NCBI RefSeq assembly: GCF_001428075.1
Contig: NZ_LMSI01000019.1
Span: forward strand, 268,084 to 332,083
Reading direction: 5' to 3'
Length of the DNA stretch: 64,000 nt
Source of the DNA: Arthrobacter sp. Soil764
GTDB taxonomy: Bacteria; Actinomycetota; Actinomycetes; Actinomycetales; Micrococcaceae
Both the position numbers and the translations under genes were made by a program. Of the stretch, positions 37,029 through 45,894 are shown in pieces. Each line of letters opens with the position of its first letter. Position 1 is the stretch's first letter. The notes beneath the pieces are model-generated. The model was not told the DNA's origin. It saw only the letters and a program-made list of their open reading frames with translations, and ran no database searches.

Positions 37029-38171
37029 GTGGAACAACTCACGGCAGAGTTCGGAGGTGCAGGACAAATCGGCGTGGGCGTCGGTCCTGTGCTGGAGAAG
37101 TTCATCGACGTGTCGAGGATTGTGGTCCTGCGTGGTGGGGGCCTGGGCGACCTGATTTTCGCCATCCCGGCGATGGCCGCGTTGAAGGCGGCGTATCCGG
37201 GATCAACCATCACACTGCTGGGGACCCCCATCCACAAGGCGCTGTTGGGAGCCCTGGAAAGCCCGGTGGATGAGGTGGTAGTCCTGCCTTTCGCCGAAGG
37301 AGTCCGGCCCGGGGAAGAAGATTCAGCTGAACTGGACCGTTTTTTTGCTGACATGCGCGGCCGCAGCTTCGACCTCGCTGTCCAGTTGCATGGCGGCGGC
37401 CGCTATTCGAATCCCTTCCTGCTGCGGCTCGGCGCCCGCCACACCGTAGGGACACGGACCGCCGATGCGGCCAGCCTGGAGCGCACCATTCCCTACCTCT
37501 ATTACCAGCACGAACCACTCAGGGCCTTGGAAGTGGCCGGTTTCGCCGGCGCCTTCCCTGTCGATCTCGAAGCCCGGCTGGCACCCGCTGCCGGGCTGGC
37601 AACCCACAAAGCCGGCAACGGCGGTGGCGACGGTCCGCTGGTGGTAATCCATCCCGGCGCCACTGACCCCCGCCGTCGTTGGCCCGCTGAAAAGTTCGCT
37701 GAACTTGCCGCAGCCTGCGCAGCCGACGGCTCGCAGGTGGTCATCATAGGCGACAGCAGCGAGCAGGATCTCGCGGAGGGGATCGCGTCCCGGGCGGGGG
37801 CGGCGGCTGTCCATTCCGCTGCCGGCGCCCTGGATATGGAAGGGCTTGTGGCGCTGCTGGCGGAAGCAGACGTGGTGGTTGCCAATGACAGTGGCCCCCG
37901 GCACCTCGCCCAGGCGCTGGGCGTGCCTACGGTGGGTATCTTTTGGGCCGGCAACGTCATCAACGCGGGTGCGCTGGGCCGGAGCCTGCACCGCGTGCAC
38001 GCTTCCTGGGTTACGGCCTGCCCCACCTGCGGCATTGACGTGACGCAGGTGGGCTGGACCGCACCCCGGTGCATCCATGACGACTCCATGGTGGCGGCTA
38101 TCGGCGTGCAGGAGGTCTACGAGGATGTCCGCAGCCTCGCTGCCACGGTATATGCAAAGCAGGACGCATGA
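37029..38171 (+). CDS. Glycosyltransferase family 9 protein
   Basis: A 380-residue GT9 (heptosyltransferase-like) protein: an N-terminal LRGGGLGDLIFAIPAMAALKAAYP, then VVIHPGATDPRRRWPAEKFAEL and NDSGPRHLAQALGVPTVGIFW, the nucleotide-sugar binding segments. GT9 enzymes build LPS inner core in Gram-negatives; this organism has no LPS, so the acceptor is probably another wall or capsular glycan. The C-terminal CPTCGID...CIHD suggests a metal or disulfide site. It overlaps the second GT9 gene by ATGA. The start at GTG 37029 could be later. Confidence 0.85.
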   Translation: MEQLTAEFGGAGQIGVGVGPVLEKFIDVSRIVVLRGGGLGDLIFAIPAMAALKAAYPGSTITLLGTPIHKALLGALESPVDEVVVLPFAEGVRPGEEDSAELDRFFADMRGRSFDLAVQLHGGGRYSNPFLLRLGARHTVGTRTADAASLERTIPYLYYQHEPLRALEVAGFAGAFPVDLEARLAPAAGLATHKAGNGGGDGPLVVIHPGATDPRRRWPAEKFAELAAACAADGSQVVIIGDSSEQDLAEGIASRAGAAAVHSAAGALDMEGLVALLAEADVVVANDSGPRHLAQALGVPTVGIFWAGNVINAGALGRSLHRVHASWVTACPTCGIDVTQVGWTAPRCIHDDSMVAAIGVQEVYEDVRSLAATVYAKQDA

Positions 38172-39139
38172 GCGGCCCGGCGGCAGCGGAGCAAGCCAGC
38201 CAGCGGCTTCCCGCTGACGGTAAACCGGAGCTCCTGGTCCTGCGGGCCTTGAAGCTGGGCGACCTGCTGGTGGCCGTACCTGCCCTGAAAGGCATCCGGC
38301 GTGCGTTTCCCGAACACCGGCTGCGCTATGCGGCGCAGGGGTGGCTGTCGGAAGCACTGGGGCTGGTGGGCGGATACGAACTGTTCCCCACGCACGGCTT
38401 GGACGAGCCATTGGCGATGGAACCAGGACTGGTGGATGTGGCCGTGAACCTGCACGGCAGCGGCCCGGAGAGCCAGGGGCGGATTGAGGCGCTGAAGGCC
38501 AGGCAGACCGTTGGCCACCGCAGCGCCTTCCGGGAGGGCCCGCCGTGGCGGCCTGAACTGCACGAGCGCGAACGCTGGGTGAGGCTCCTGGAGTGGCATG
38601 GCATCGATGCGGACCCGCTGGATGTAGGCCTGAACACGCCCCACGTCCCCAGTCCCGTCCCCGGCGCAACGGTCCTCCACGTCGGGGCTGCCTACGGCAG
38701 CAGGCTGTGGCCGGCGGAACGCTTTGCGGCGGTGGCAGCGGCGCTCGCAGAGGCCGGGCACCAGGTGGTGTTCACCGGCGGGACCTCGGAAAGGGAACGC
38801 GCCGAGGAAGTATGCCGGCTGGCGGGGCTCCCGGGCACCACCATGCTGGCCGGTGTGCTGGGCCTCGGGGAGTTCGCGGCCACCATCGCGGCCGCACGCC
38901 TGGTGGTCTCTGCCGACACCGGCGCCGCACACCTGGCGTCCGCCTACGGCACTCCTTCCGTCGTGCTTTTTGGACCGGCACCGCCGGAAATCTGGGGGCC
39001 GCCCCCGGGACCCCACGTTGTCCTGACCCGCGCTGAATTGCGGCGCGGGGACACGTTCGCGGCCCAGCCGGACCCTGCCCTGCTTGCCGTCCAGGTTCCC
39101 GACGTCATGGCTGCCGTCAGGGGGCTGGGATTGCTCTAG
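38168..39139 (+). CDS. Glycosyltransferase family 9 protein (second copy)
   Basis: A 323-residue GT9 protein, paralogous to the preceding one: LVLRALKLGDLLVAVPALKGIRRAFP, LHVGAAYGSRLWPAERFAAV and SADTGAAHLASAYGTPSVVLFG. The start ATG 38168 overlaps the first gene's stop, so the two are translationally coupled and may act sequentially on one glycan. It lacks the Cys-rich C-terminal element of the first copy. Confidence 0.87.
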   Translation: MSGPAAAEQASQRLPADGKPELLVLRALKLGDLLVAVPALKGIRRAFPEHRLRYAAQGWLSEALGLVGGYELFPTHGLDEPLAMEPGLVDVAVNLHGSGPESQGRIEALKARQTVGHRSAFREGPPWRPELHERERWVRLLEWHGIDADPLDVGLNTPHVPSPVPGATVLHVGAAYGSRLWPAERFAAVAAALAEAGHQVVFTGGTSERERAEEVCRLAGLPGTTMLAGVLGLGEFAATIAAARLVVSADTGAAHLASAYGTPSVVLFGPAPPEIWGPPPGPHVVLTRAELRRGDTFAAQPDPALLAVQVPDVMAAVRGLGLL

Positions 39140-39213
39140 GCCTGCGGGTTTGAGCCGCATTAATGCGGGTCTGCAGGGGGTGGCTTTGGGCCCGAGGGCC
39201 TAAAATTGGGTGC

Positions 39214-39444
39214 ATGAGCACTGAGCTGGTGATTGCTTTGGTGTTGGGGTCGGCGTTCTTATGGGTCACCATAACGCTGACCATCCTGTCTGCCATTGAC
39301 CGGCCCGAAAGGAAAGCGCGCCGGCAGGAACGGCGCGAACTCCGCATGGAGAATCGGCGGATTGGGTACCGTCCGGTTGCCGCGGGTTCCCATCCCCAGG
39401 CACGGACCCGGCATCCGCGCGGCCGCAGGCTGCACCTGCATTGA
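39214..39444 (+). CDS. Small single-pass membrane protein, basic tail (copy A)
   Basis: A 76-residue protein: one N-terminal helix (STELVIALVLGSAFLWVTIT), then a strongly Arg-rich tail ending HPRGRRLHLH. TAAAAT at 39201-39206 sits about eight bases before ATG 39214, so the transcript may be leaderless. Its layout closely parallels the proteins at 45315-45560 and 51382-51558: the first residues, the helix and an I/G-S-YRP motif. The function is unknown. Confidence 0.6.
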   Translation: MSTELVIALVLGSAFLWVTITLTILSAIDRPERKARRQERRELRMENRRIGYRPVAAGSHPQARTRHPRGRRLHLH

Positions 39445-39524
39445 CGACGGCGGACCCGCCCCGGGTGCATCGGCGTGGAGCACCTGGGGCGGGTAAGCAC
39501 GCCCAGCCAGGCGCCCGCCGTCGT
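39444..39524. repeat. Nested, coaxial inverted-repeat structure
   Basis: Outer 10-bp stem ACGACGGCGG (39444-39453) / CCGCCGTCGT (39515-39524). Inner arms ACCCGCCCCGGGTGC (39454-39468) / GCACCTGGGGCGGGT (39480-39494) match over 14 of 15 bases and start where the outer left arm ends. The element begins at the stop codon of the small membrane protein gene. It may be a terminator, a structured RNA or a dispersed repeat. Confidence 0.6.
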
Positions 39525-39568
39525 ACGCCTTGCGCTGAAGGCCCCGCAGCCGGTCAGTTGGCCGGGCT

Positions 39569-39581
39569 GTCAAGTCTTGAC
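39569..39581. promoter_or_regulatory. 13-bp palindrome upstream of a small gene
   Basis: GTCAAG-T-CTTGAC is a perfect palindrome 30 bp before the start at 39612. It is a possible operator; short palindromes also occur by chance. Confidence 0.3.
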
Positions 39582-39611
39582 GGCGTTCGTCGGAACCCTG
39601 ACACTTTCCCG

Positions 39612-39803
39612 ATGGGAGTAAGCGAGGAGTTGCGGGCACTGACTGGCGTGGTGGACCGGCTTGCGGCACGGTTTCCCGCGCTGCCCCGGGAACGCATTGA
39701 GGACGTGGTGCACCAGGAGCACAGCCTGCTCGACGCCGGCAGGGTCCGTGCGTTCATACCGGTCCTGGTTGAACATGCTGCCAGGGACCGGTTGGCGCGA
39801 TAG
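39612..39803 (+). CDS. Three-helix bundle dimerisation domain protein
   Basis: A 63-residue protein whose sequence (LAARFPALPRERIEDVVHQEH ... VRAFIPVLVEHAARDRL) matches small actinobacterial three-helix bundle dimerisation-domain proteins as I remember them. The role is unknown; some sit beside sensor or regulatory genes. ATG 39612 is chosen. The following gene is convergent, with its stop 13 bp away. Confidence 0.6.
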   Translation: MGVSEELRALTGVVDRLAARFPALPRERIEDVVHQEHSLLDAGRVRAFIPVLVEHAARDRLAR

Positions 39804-39816
39804 TGCCACTGCCTTT

Positions 39817-40842
39817 TCAGGGCGCCGGTGCCACGTCTATAAGCACCTTTCCGACTGTTCCCTGCTCCACTGCATCGTGGGCTGCGGCCGTCTCCGCGAG
39901 GGTTAACCGCGTCAGGGGCAGGCCATGTTCTTCGCCTACCCTGAGCGCGCCCGCGGCGAGGGCCTCGGCAACGCCGGCTACCGCATTCTGTTTCTGCTCG
40001 TCCGTGACCGTGTAAGTGAGGATGAATTGATAGCGGACATTCCTGGTCATGCTTTCGCGGATGGGGACCGTGAGTGATTCGCCGGGGTTGGCGGCGTAAA
40101 TTGCGATGGTGCCGCCAGGCTTGAGCACGTGCAGGTCGGAGCCGATGTTCGCTGGTGCGTTGACGTCCACGATGATGTCCACCCCGCCGGGGGCTGCCTC
40201 ATGGACGGCCTGGACGACGTCGGCCTTCCGATAGTTAATGACCTCGGCTGCGCCGGCGCGGAGGGCGAGTTCCGCTTTCCGGTCTCCGCTGACGGTCGTG
40301 ATGACGTCAGCACCGGCCCACCGTGCCAGCTGGATGGCTGCATGGCCCACCGCGCCTGCACCGCCGGTGACCAGCACGGTCCGGCCTGCCAGGGCGCCGG
40401 GGGAGAGCTTCGCCGGTCCATCCTCCCTTGACGTCAGCGCCCGGTGCGCTGTCAGTGCGGGGATCCCGAGCGAGGCGCCGGTGTCAAAGGATTCGGCGTC
40501 GGGAAGCGCCACTGCTTTGTGGGCGGGCACCACGACATATTCCTGCGCGGTTCCTTCGTTGCTGCCCCAGGCCACATCCCACAGCCAGACACGGTCGCCC
40601 ACGCCGAATCCTGCCACTCCCGGACCGAGCTGGTCGATAAGGCCGGCTCCGTCCTGGTTGGGAACCTTGGCGGTGTCCAGTTTGCTGCTGCCGCTTCCGG
40701 CCCGTGACTTCCAGTCAGTGGGGTTCACTCCCGACACCACCAGACGGACCCGGACCTCGCCCGGACCTGGGTCCGTCACAGGCTTGTCCCGGAGCTGCAG
40801 CACTGATGAGGGACCGGTTTCCCCGTACACAATTGCCTTCAC
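39817..40842 (-). CDS. Zinc-independent MDR/quinone oxidoreductase-like protein
   Basis: A 341-residue medium-chain dehydrogenase/reductase of the NADPH:quinone reductase (zeta-crystallin) group. It contains GVNPTDWKSRAG, the nucleotide-binding VTGGAGAVGHAAIQLARWAGA and KPGGTIAIYA segments, and lacks the structural four-Cys zinc lobe. It reduces quinones or enones with NADPH; the exact substrate is unknown. The start is GTG 40842 with GGGAGAAG upstream, chosen over a longer in-frame extension. Confidence 0.87.
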   Translation of the reverse strand: MKAIVYGETGPSSVLQLRDKPVTDPGPGEVRVRLVVSGVNPTDWKSRAGSGSSKLDTAKVPNQDGAGLIDQLGPGVAGFGVGDRVWLWDVAWGSNEGTAQEYVVVPAHKAVALPDAESFDTGASLGIPALTAHRALTSREDGPAKLSPGALAGRTVLVTGGAGAVGHAAIQLARWAGADVITTVSGDRKAELALRAGAAEVINYRKADVVQAVHEAAPGGVDIIVDVNAPANIGSDLHVLKPGGTIAIYAANPGESLTVPIRESMTRNVRYQFILTYTVTDEQKQNAVAGVAEALAAGALRVGEEHGLPLTRLTLAETAAAHDAVEQGTVGKVLIDVAPAP

Positions 40843-40971
40843 GTCTTCTCCCACGTCCGGATGCATTTGCTTTACGCCTCAAACCTACCGAACCCCTGCC
40901 GCCCAGGAGGCAGGAAGGGGCAGGGGACATGCCCCGGGGCTGGAAGCGGGCACGCGGCCGGCGGGTGTTCC

Positions 40972-42579
40972 CTAGAACCGGGGCGTGCCGCGGAGCCGGC
41001 GGGGCCGGCCGTCAGGGTCCACGAGGAACCGGTAGATGGGATCGGCCCACAGGCGGTGGAGGGGCGGGACGGGTTCCGTGACATGGTGGCGCACCTGACC
41101 TGCCGGGCGGGGCGCATGGCGGCCCTCACTGTGCCACTGGTCCAGGGCATCGGCCGTGCTGTTCCACAGCTGCAGTGCTGCCCCGTTTCCGTGGAGCCGT
41201 GGATCGTCTTTCTCAAGGCCCAGGTGTTCCGCCCAGAGCTCGAGCCGCAGTTCCTTGGCGAGCGGCTGGTGCGGGAAGGTTCCGGAGTCAGCATGCGGCG
41301 TGCTGTCGGCGGAGGTGTCCATTACTGCACAGGTGAGCTCACTGTCGGTGGTCCAGGACCGCAGGTTGAAATTGTCTGATCCGCAGGTGAACCAGGTGTC
41401 GTCAATGATGCAGATCTTGGCGTGGACGTAGATCGGAGTCCCCTGACTGTTTTCGAGGTCGAATATCCCTACCCTGTCAGGCGCGGCCCGGCGGAGCATG
41501 CTGATGGCGCGCAGTTGCCCCAGGCGCTTGGGCGGTCCACTCAGCGGGCCATCGGTGTCCGGGTACCTGGGCACAACGATGATCACGTTCAGCCCGGGGT
41601 TGCGTTCCAGGGCGCTTGCGATTCCCGCCGCCACCTCTGTGGACCACAGATATTGATCTTCGACGTAGATGAGCGAACGGGCCTGGGCGAACGCCTTCGT
41701 GTAAGCGCGCGCTATGCTCCGCTCGCCATGTGGTGCGAAGGGGAATGGCGGGTGCTTCACGCCGTAGGTCCGCAGGAGCTGCACGGCATGCGGACCTGCC
41801 GGCCGAGGGGGAGGAGCGGACTCAGGGAGCGGCTTGGGATGCCTGGGCATACGGGCAAGGCGCTGCAGCAGCATCCGGTACGGGGTACGCCGGTCCAGCG
41901 GGTGGGGATCGTTCCACCGCTCGGCGAACACCGCCAGCACATCTGCAACCACCGGGCCTCGCAGTTCAAGGGCGGCATCGTGCCACGGGGGCCTTTGCCC
42001 GTAACGGGAATCCATTTTTACCGCCTGGGGGTCTCCCGCGTGGCCTGCGTTGTCGCGACGGCTGTGTGAAAGATCCAGTCCGCCCACAAACGCCACATCG
42101 CGGGAGGGATCGGTACGACGGCGGATGACCACCAGCTTCTGGTGATGGGAGCCGAAGAGACGCACTCGCTGATCCAACAGCGACTCTCCGCCGGAGTCGT
42201 TGATCTTCCGGCTGAGAAGTTCATTCGAGCGGCCGCTGATAGGGGCGGACACCTTTTCGCCATGGGATCTCCAGACAAGGCCCCGTACTTCCACGCCGGA
42301 GCGCGCCAACCCTGCGAGCAACCCGCCAATGGTCGTGCCGCCTGCCTCCAGCTGCTCGTCGGCATCGCCGCGCCAGTCCGTGAACCACACGCGGTCTCCC
42401 GCCTGCAGCACCGACAGCTCCTCATGCAGCCTGGAAAAGTAGGTTGCCCCATGAATCAGGGGACGCACCAGATTGCCTTCTGACCAGGGTCCGGATTCCG
42501 TACCGGCAGCATGTACATCCGATGCAGCGCTGCCCCACTCAGCCCAATTCAGAAACCACCTGCCAACCGTGCTGTCCAC
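40972..42579 (-). CDS. Phospholipase D-family protein
   Basis: A 535-residue PLD-superfamily protein with two HxKxxxxD-type motifs: GSHHQKLVVIRR (about residue 145, first motif) and HAKICIIDDTWFTCGSDNFNLRS (about residue 395, second motif). Each motif donates the catalytic His for phosphodiester hydrolysis or transphosphatidylation. No signal peptide is evident, so a cytosolic or membrane-associated phospholipase or cardiolipin-synthase-like role is possible. The first motif lacks the classical Asp at the exact spacing, so the catalytic dyad should be viewed cautiously. Confidence 0.85.
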   Translation of the reverse strand: MDSTVGRWFLNWAEWGSAASDVHAAGTESGPWSEGNLVRPLIHGATYFSRLHEELSVLQAGDRVWFTDWRGDADEQLEAGGTTIGGLLAGLARSGVEVRGLVWRSHGEKVSAPISGRSNELLSRKINDSGGESLLDQRVRLFGSHHQKLVVIRRRTDPSRDVAFVGGLDLSHSRRDNAGHAGDPQAVKMDSRYGQRPPWHDAALELRGPVVADVLAVFAERWNDPHPLDRRTPYRMLLQRLARMPRHPKPLPESAPPPRPAGPHAVQLLRTYGVKHPPFPFAPHGERSIARAYTKAFAQARSLIYVEDQYLWSTEVAAGIASALERNPGLNVIIVVPRYPDTDGPLSGPPKRLGQLRAISMLRRAAPDRVGIFDLENSQGTPIYVHAKICIIDDTWFTCGSDNFNLRSWTTDSELTCAVMDTSADSTPHADSGTFPHQPLAKELRLELWAEHLGLEKDDPRLHGNGAALQLWNSTADALDQWHSEGRHAPRPAGQVRHHVTEPVPPLHRLWADPIYRFLVDPDGRPRRLRGTPRF

Positions 42580-42857
42580 TCGGCGCTCCTTCCGGGCCCG
42601 GGGAACAGGCCGCTGCGGTTTTCAAACTAGCCTACGGCCGGGCATGAACCTGCCGCTGCTGGTAGACGGAACCGAAAAAGTTCAAAGCAGAAACGCCCAA
42701 ACGGGGCGGCGGGAATAGGCTTATGCAGGATCGTCCCAAACGAGGGCGCGCTCGCCGTGGCCGTGGTCCGGCTCCCGCAAAAGTGCGTCCGGTGGTATTG
42801 GACCCCCGGCCGCGATCCCTATAACTCCCATCTGCAACGAGAGAATGAGTCAGACCC

Positions 42858-43319
42858 ATGTCACTGAAGGAAAAGCTGAAGGCCGATGTCATCGTCCACA
42901 TGAAGGCGGGCAACAAGGTTGGCCTGACAACTGTGCGCAACGTCCTGGGCGAAATCGAGACGCGGGAAAAATCCGGCAAAACCCCGGTGGAGCTCGACGA
43001 CCTACAGATCACCGCCCTCCTGCAGAAGGAAGCGGCCAAACGCCGTGACACCGCCGCCACCTATTCTTCTGCCGGCCACGACGACCGGGCCCAGGCGGAG
43101 ATCACCGAAGCTGAGATCATCGAAGCCTACCTCCCTAAAGCCCTGACCCGGGCGGAAGCTGAACAGATCGTCGATGAGGTCATCGCCGCCCTGACAGCGG
43201 ATGGCACGGAACTGACCATGCGCTCCATGGGCGCGGTCATGAAATCCGTTACCCCCAAAATTGGCGGCCGCTTCGACGGCAAGGCCGTCAGCGAGATTGT
43301 GAAGGCCCGTTTGGCCTGA
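42858..43319 (+). CDS. GatB/YqeY domain protein
   Basis: A 153-residue YqeY-like protein (KLKADVIVHMKAGNKVGLTTVRNVLGEIETREKSGKTP ... DRAQAEITEAEIIEAYLPKALT). The fold is shared with the tail domain of the GatB amidotransferase subunit. A tRNA-dependent amidotransferase link is suspected, but the cellular role is not established. It is a free-standing gene preceded by a 280-bp intergenic region. Confidence 0.9.
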   Translation: MSLKEKLKADVIVHMKAGNKVGLTTVRNVLGEIETREKSGKTPVELDDLQITALLQKEAAKRRDTAATYSSAGHDDRAQAEITEAEIIEAYLPKALTRAEAEQIVDEVIAALTADGTELTMRSMGAVMKSVTPKIGGRFDGKAVSEIVKARLA

Positions 43320-43688
43320 TCCTGAAGGCCGGGCTCACACGGGGACATGGGATATGGGCCGGCGGCGATTGGGGGGCGGCATCCGGTCTCAGAGATACCT
43401 TGGCCGCCGGCCCTGTCCCTATGTGTAAGGCCCTGCCCCAGCAGCAGGACCTTGATTTCAACGGTAAGGCCGGTTCCGAAACGGCAGCCCACGTTCGCCG
43501 CAAGTTTCGCTCAAGACTGGGCCCGGCAGCCTCTTGGATTCGACGTTCCCGGGCACGCATCGGAATCCCAACGAAAGCAGGGTCAAACCCTGCGATCCGG
43601 GCCTATAGTCAAAGAGACGGCACGTGCCATTTGTGTGGGGGATTGACTGTCCTCGCGCGGAGCCGCATTACAACGAATCGAGCCCACC
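43320..43688. other. Non-coding gap rich in hairpins
   Basis: No credible gene is seen in 369 bases. A long stem GGGCCGGCGGC (43356-43366) / GCCGCCGGCCC (43403-43413) encloses GGTCTC-AGA-GATACC (43385-43399). Next comes AAGGCCCTGC / GCAGGACCTT (43427-43453, one mismatch). A perfect GCAGGGT-CAA-ACCCTGC (43577-43593) lies eleven bases before TATAGT (43604-43609), a candidate -10 of the hydrolase gene. The first stem could terminate yqeY transcription; the last could be an operator. Confidence 0.45.
43577..43609 (+). promoter_or_regulatory. Candidate promoter/operator of the membrane hydrolase gene
   Basis: TATAGT at 43604-43609 is a good -10. The palindrome GCAGGGT-CAA-ACCCTGC (43577-43593) overlaps the expected -35 region. 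Assigned by motif only. Confidence 0.35.
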
Positions 43689-45089
43689 GTGGCCGCTACC
43701 CCCAGAACGCCCCTTCCCGGCCCCCGTCCCCTGCGCAGTGGTCGAACACACCCATCCGGCCAGAGTTCCGCAGCAAGATGGCGCATTGGCTGGGTTGTGG
43801 CCGGAACAATGGCAGTAGGCCTCTTCGCTGGAATGCTCCTGGCAGCTGCCCCTTTCATCCGGGCGCGTGAGAGTGAGGTCATGGGTGCCGTTTTGTGCGG
43901 CTTTGCGGTGGGGTGGGGCCTGTTGGCCCTTCTGTCAGTCCGTTTCACTGACCAGCCGCAGCGGGGGGCCGTGGCACCTGCACTCTTCATGGGCGTTTCC
44001 GGTTTGCTGTTGGCGTGGTTCGGCGCCCCGGTGGATATCGTGGTCAGCTGGGTGTGGCCGCCCGTCCTGCTGGCTTTGGTGATCTGGATGTTTTTCCGTT
44101 CACGCCAGCAACTGCATAGCCGGAGCAGGCGATGGGTGCTGTACCCGGTCATCGCGGTGCTGGCGCTTGCCTCGCTAGGTGGCGCTTACCAGACCCTGGG
44201 CGCCGCGGCTGATGCGGGAGCCTTCCCAATGCCCGGCCAGCTGGTGGACGTCGGCGGCTACAGCCTGCACCTCAACTGCACAGGCACGGGAAGCCCCACC
44301 GTGTTGCTCCAGCCCGGAGCCGGTGAGATGTCATCCAACCACGCCTTGCTTTCGACTGCAGTCTCCGGCCGGACACGGGTGTGTGTCTACGATCGGGCCG
44401 GCAGGGGCTGGAGCGGGCCTGCCGACACAGTCCAGGACGCCACACAGATAGCTGCGGACCTCCACACCCTGCTGCACAGCGGAAACGTTCCGGGACCCTA
44501 CGTGCTGGCTGGTCATTCCTTTGGCGGTCTCTACGTGCAGACCTTCGCCGCCAACTACCCGGACGAGGTCGCCGGCATGGTGCTTATCGACTCTACGGAC
44601 CGCGCACCAGCACCGGTGCCCCGGCCGGTTGCAGTCCGCGGCGGATATGACCTCCTTGGCCGGGTCACGGCCTTCATCTCAATACTGGGCCGGGTTGGTG
44701 CGCTGCGTTTGTATGCCCCTTTCGAGGACGTCAACAGCCTCCCGCCACATCAACGGGGCGAAGTCCGCGCCAATATTGCTGACGCAGGCAACATGCGCAG
44801 CACTCTTGACGAGTACGTTCAAGCAAACACCTCGATGGAAGAAGCCGCATCGTTGCAGGACTTTGCGGGCAAACCCCTTGTCGTCCTGACAGCGGGCGTC
44901 GGAAATGACGCCAAGCACGAGGCTTCGCAGAACGGGCTGGCCACGCTGTCTGCCAACAGCCTTCACAAAACCATCGATTTTGCGTCCCATGAAGCGCTCG
45001 TCGCCGAACCTGACGCCGCAGCAATCACCGCCCAAGCAATCCTGGACGTCGTGGGTTCGGTGCGGACGGCAGTGCCCCTGGCAAAGTGA
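43689..45089 (+). CDS. Membrane-anchored alpha/beta hydrolase
   Basis: A 466-residue protein: four predicted membrane helices in the first ~175 residues (GWVVAGTMAVGLFAGMLL onward), then an alpha/beta-hydrolase domain with the nucleophile elbow GHSFGG, acid in VLIDSTDRAP and a His near the C terminus (FASHEALVAEP). The hydrolase domain follows the last helix, so it probably faces the exterior. The substrate is unknown. The start is GTG 43689. Confidence 0.82.
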   Translation: MAATPRTPLPGPRPLRSGRTHPSGQSSAARWRIGWVVAGTMAVGLFAGMLLAAAPFIRARESEVMGAVLCGFAVGWGLLALLSVRFTDQPQRGAVAPALFMGVSGLLLAWFGAPVDIVVSWVWPPVLLALVIWMFFRSRQQLHSRSRRWVLYPVIAVLALASLGGAYQTLGAAADAGAFPMPGQLVDVGGYSLHLNCTGTGSPTVLLQPGAGEMSSNHALLSTAVSGRTRVCVYDRAGRGWSGPADTVQDATQIAADLHTLLHSGNVPGPYVLAGHSFGGLYVQTFAANYPDEVAGMVLIDSTDRAPAPVPRPVAVRGGYDLLGRVTAFISILGRVGALRLYAPFEDVNSLPPHQRGEVRANIADAGNMRSTLDEYVQANTSMEEAASLQDFAGKPLVVLTAGVGNDAKHEASQNGLATLSANSLHKTIDFASHEALVAEPDAAAITAQAILDVVGSVRTAVPLAK

Positions 45090-45314
45090 TGCCGGGGCTC
45101 GCCGGCGGCAGGCTACGGCCAGCCGCTGTATTGATTTCAGTTCGAACATTTTTGCCCCGGTAGCCGAGACCCAGGGGCCATGCTTCAGGCCCGGCGGGCG
45201 GGTAGCCCGGCCGCCCGAGTATCGCTGGCTCCAATATGATCGTGTCGACCATTGAATCGATGACTGCCCGGCTGGTTGGCGGGCTGCCTTTGCGCCCTGG
45301 CCAGGGGAGGGTCG

Positions 45315-45560
45315 TCAGCCGCGGACTCTCCTGATCCTCACCCTGTGCCGCCTTTGAGCCGGGGTGGGACTGGTTAGGGGTCGGGGGCGCCCCCAGGGCC
45401 TGTGAGGCCGGTAGCTGATGGGGTCGGGAGACGCAGGCGCTGAAGCAACTCTCGACGAGCCCTTCCTGCGGCGCCGCATCTCCAGGAGAACGAGAATGGT
45501 CAGGCCGATCCATACGAAGGCGGCAACGAATATCAAAGCTACCGCCTGAACCGTACTCAT
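45315..45560 (-). CDS. Small single-pass membrane protein, basic tail (copy B)
   Basis: An 81-residue protein: MSTVQAVALIFVAAFVWIG helix, an Arg-rich juxtamembrane stretch (MRRRRKGSSR), an ISYRPHRP motif and a basic C terminus (HRVRIRRVRG). It matches the layout of the 39214 protein, including the MST start, the Trp in the helix and the YRP motif. The function is unknown. Confidence 0.6.
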   Translation of the reverse strand: MSTVQAVALIFVAAFVWIGLTILVLLEMRRRRKGSSRVASAPASPDPISYRPHRPWGRPRPLTSPTPAQRRHRVRIRRVRG

Positions 45561-45894
45561 GACTCGACTGTCTGCGTAGACGTGGAACCGTTCCTGCGAA
45601 GGCTTCTCGAGCGATCACCCTCGTCGCCGATGCATGGCGCAACGGCAGCCGACAGGTGAGGTGATGGACGGAAGATCCAGGGAGCCTGTTTCGACAGGAA
45701 TCCCGCGAACGGAAGGTCAGGCGCTGGATGATGGCCAGCAGGGGTGGACATGGCGCGTGGCTTTCCGCAATGGTTCGGCTGACTTCATAGCCCAATGAGT
45801 CAAGTTTCCGCTCGTGCGGACGGCCTGGCAATAGCATGCGGCGGCAGCTTTGCCCTCTTCCCGGGGGCACGAAAAGGAGCGTGGCGGACTGTGG
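45561..45894. other. Intergenic gap, no feature recognised
   Basis: These 334 bases lie between the AAA ATPase gene stop and the small membrane protein B start, both minus strand. I see no convincing coding, tRNA or terminator signal; overlapping open frames lack family-like sequence. Confidence 0.3.

Noticed and set aside
36824-37067. N-terminal extension of the DUF4193 frame
   Set aside because: DUF4193 starts at VATDYDELR; the extra residues do not resemble the family and overlap the divergent promoter and GT9 start.
42724-42825. 33-codon Arg-rich frame upstream of yqeY
   Set aside because: No convincing ribosome-binding site or homology; basic composition is common by chance at this GC.
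43320-43688. tmRNA or RNase P RNA in the hairpin-rich gap
   Set aside because: No conserved tRNA-like ends or RNase P core motifs were found; only simple stem-loops.
45025-45870. Minus-strand 281-codon frame covering the small membrane protein B region
   Set aside because: Overlaps copy B in another frame and shows no domain or hydrophobic pattern.
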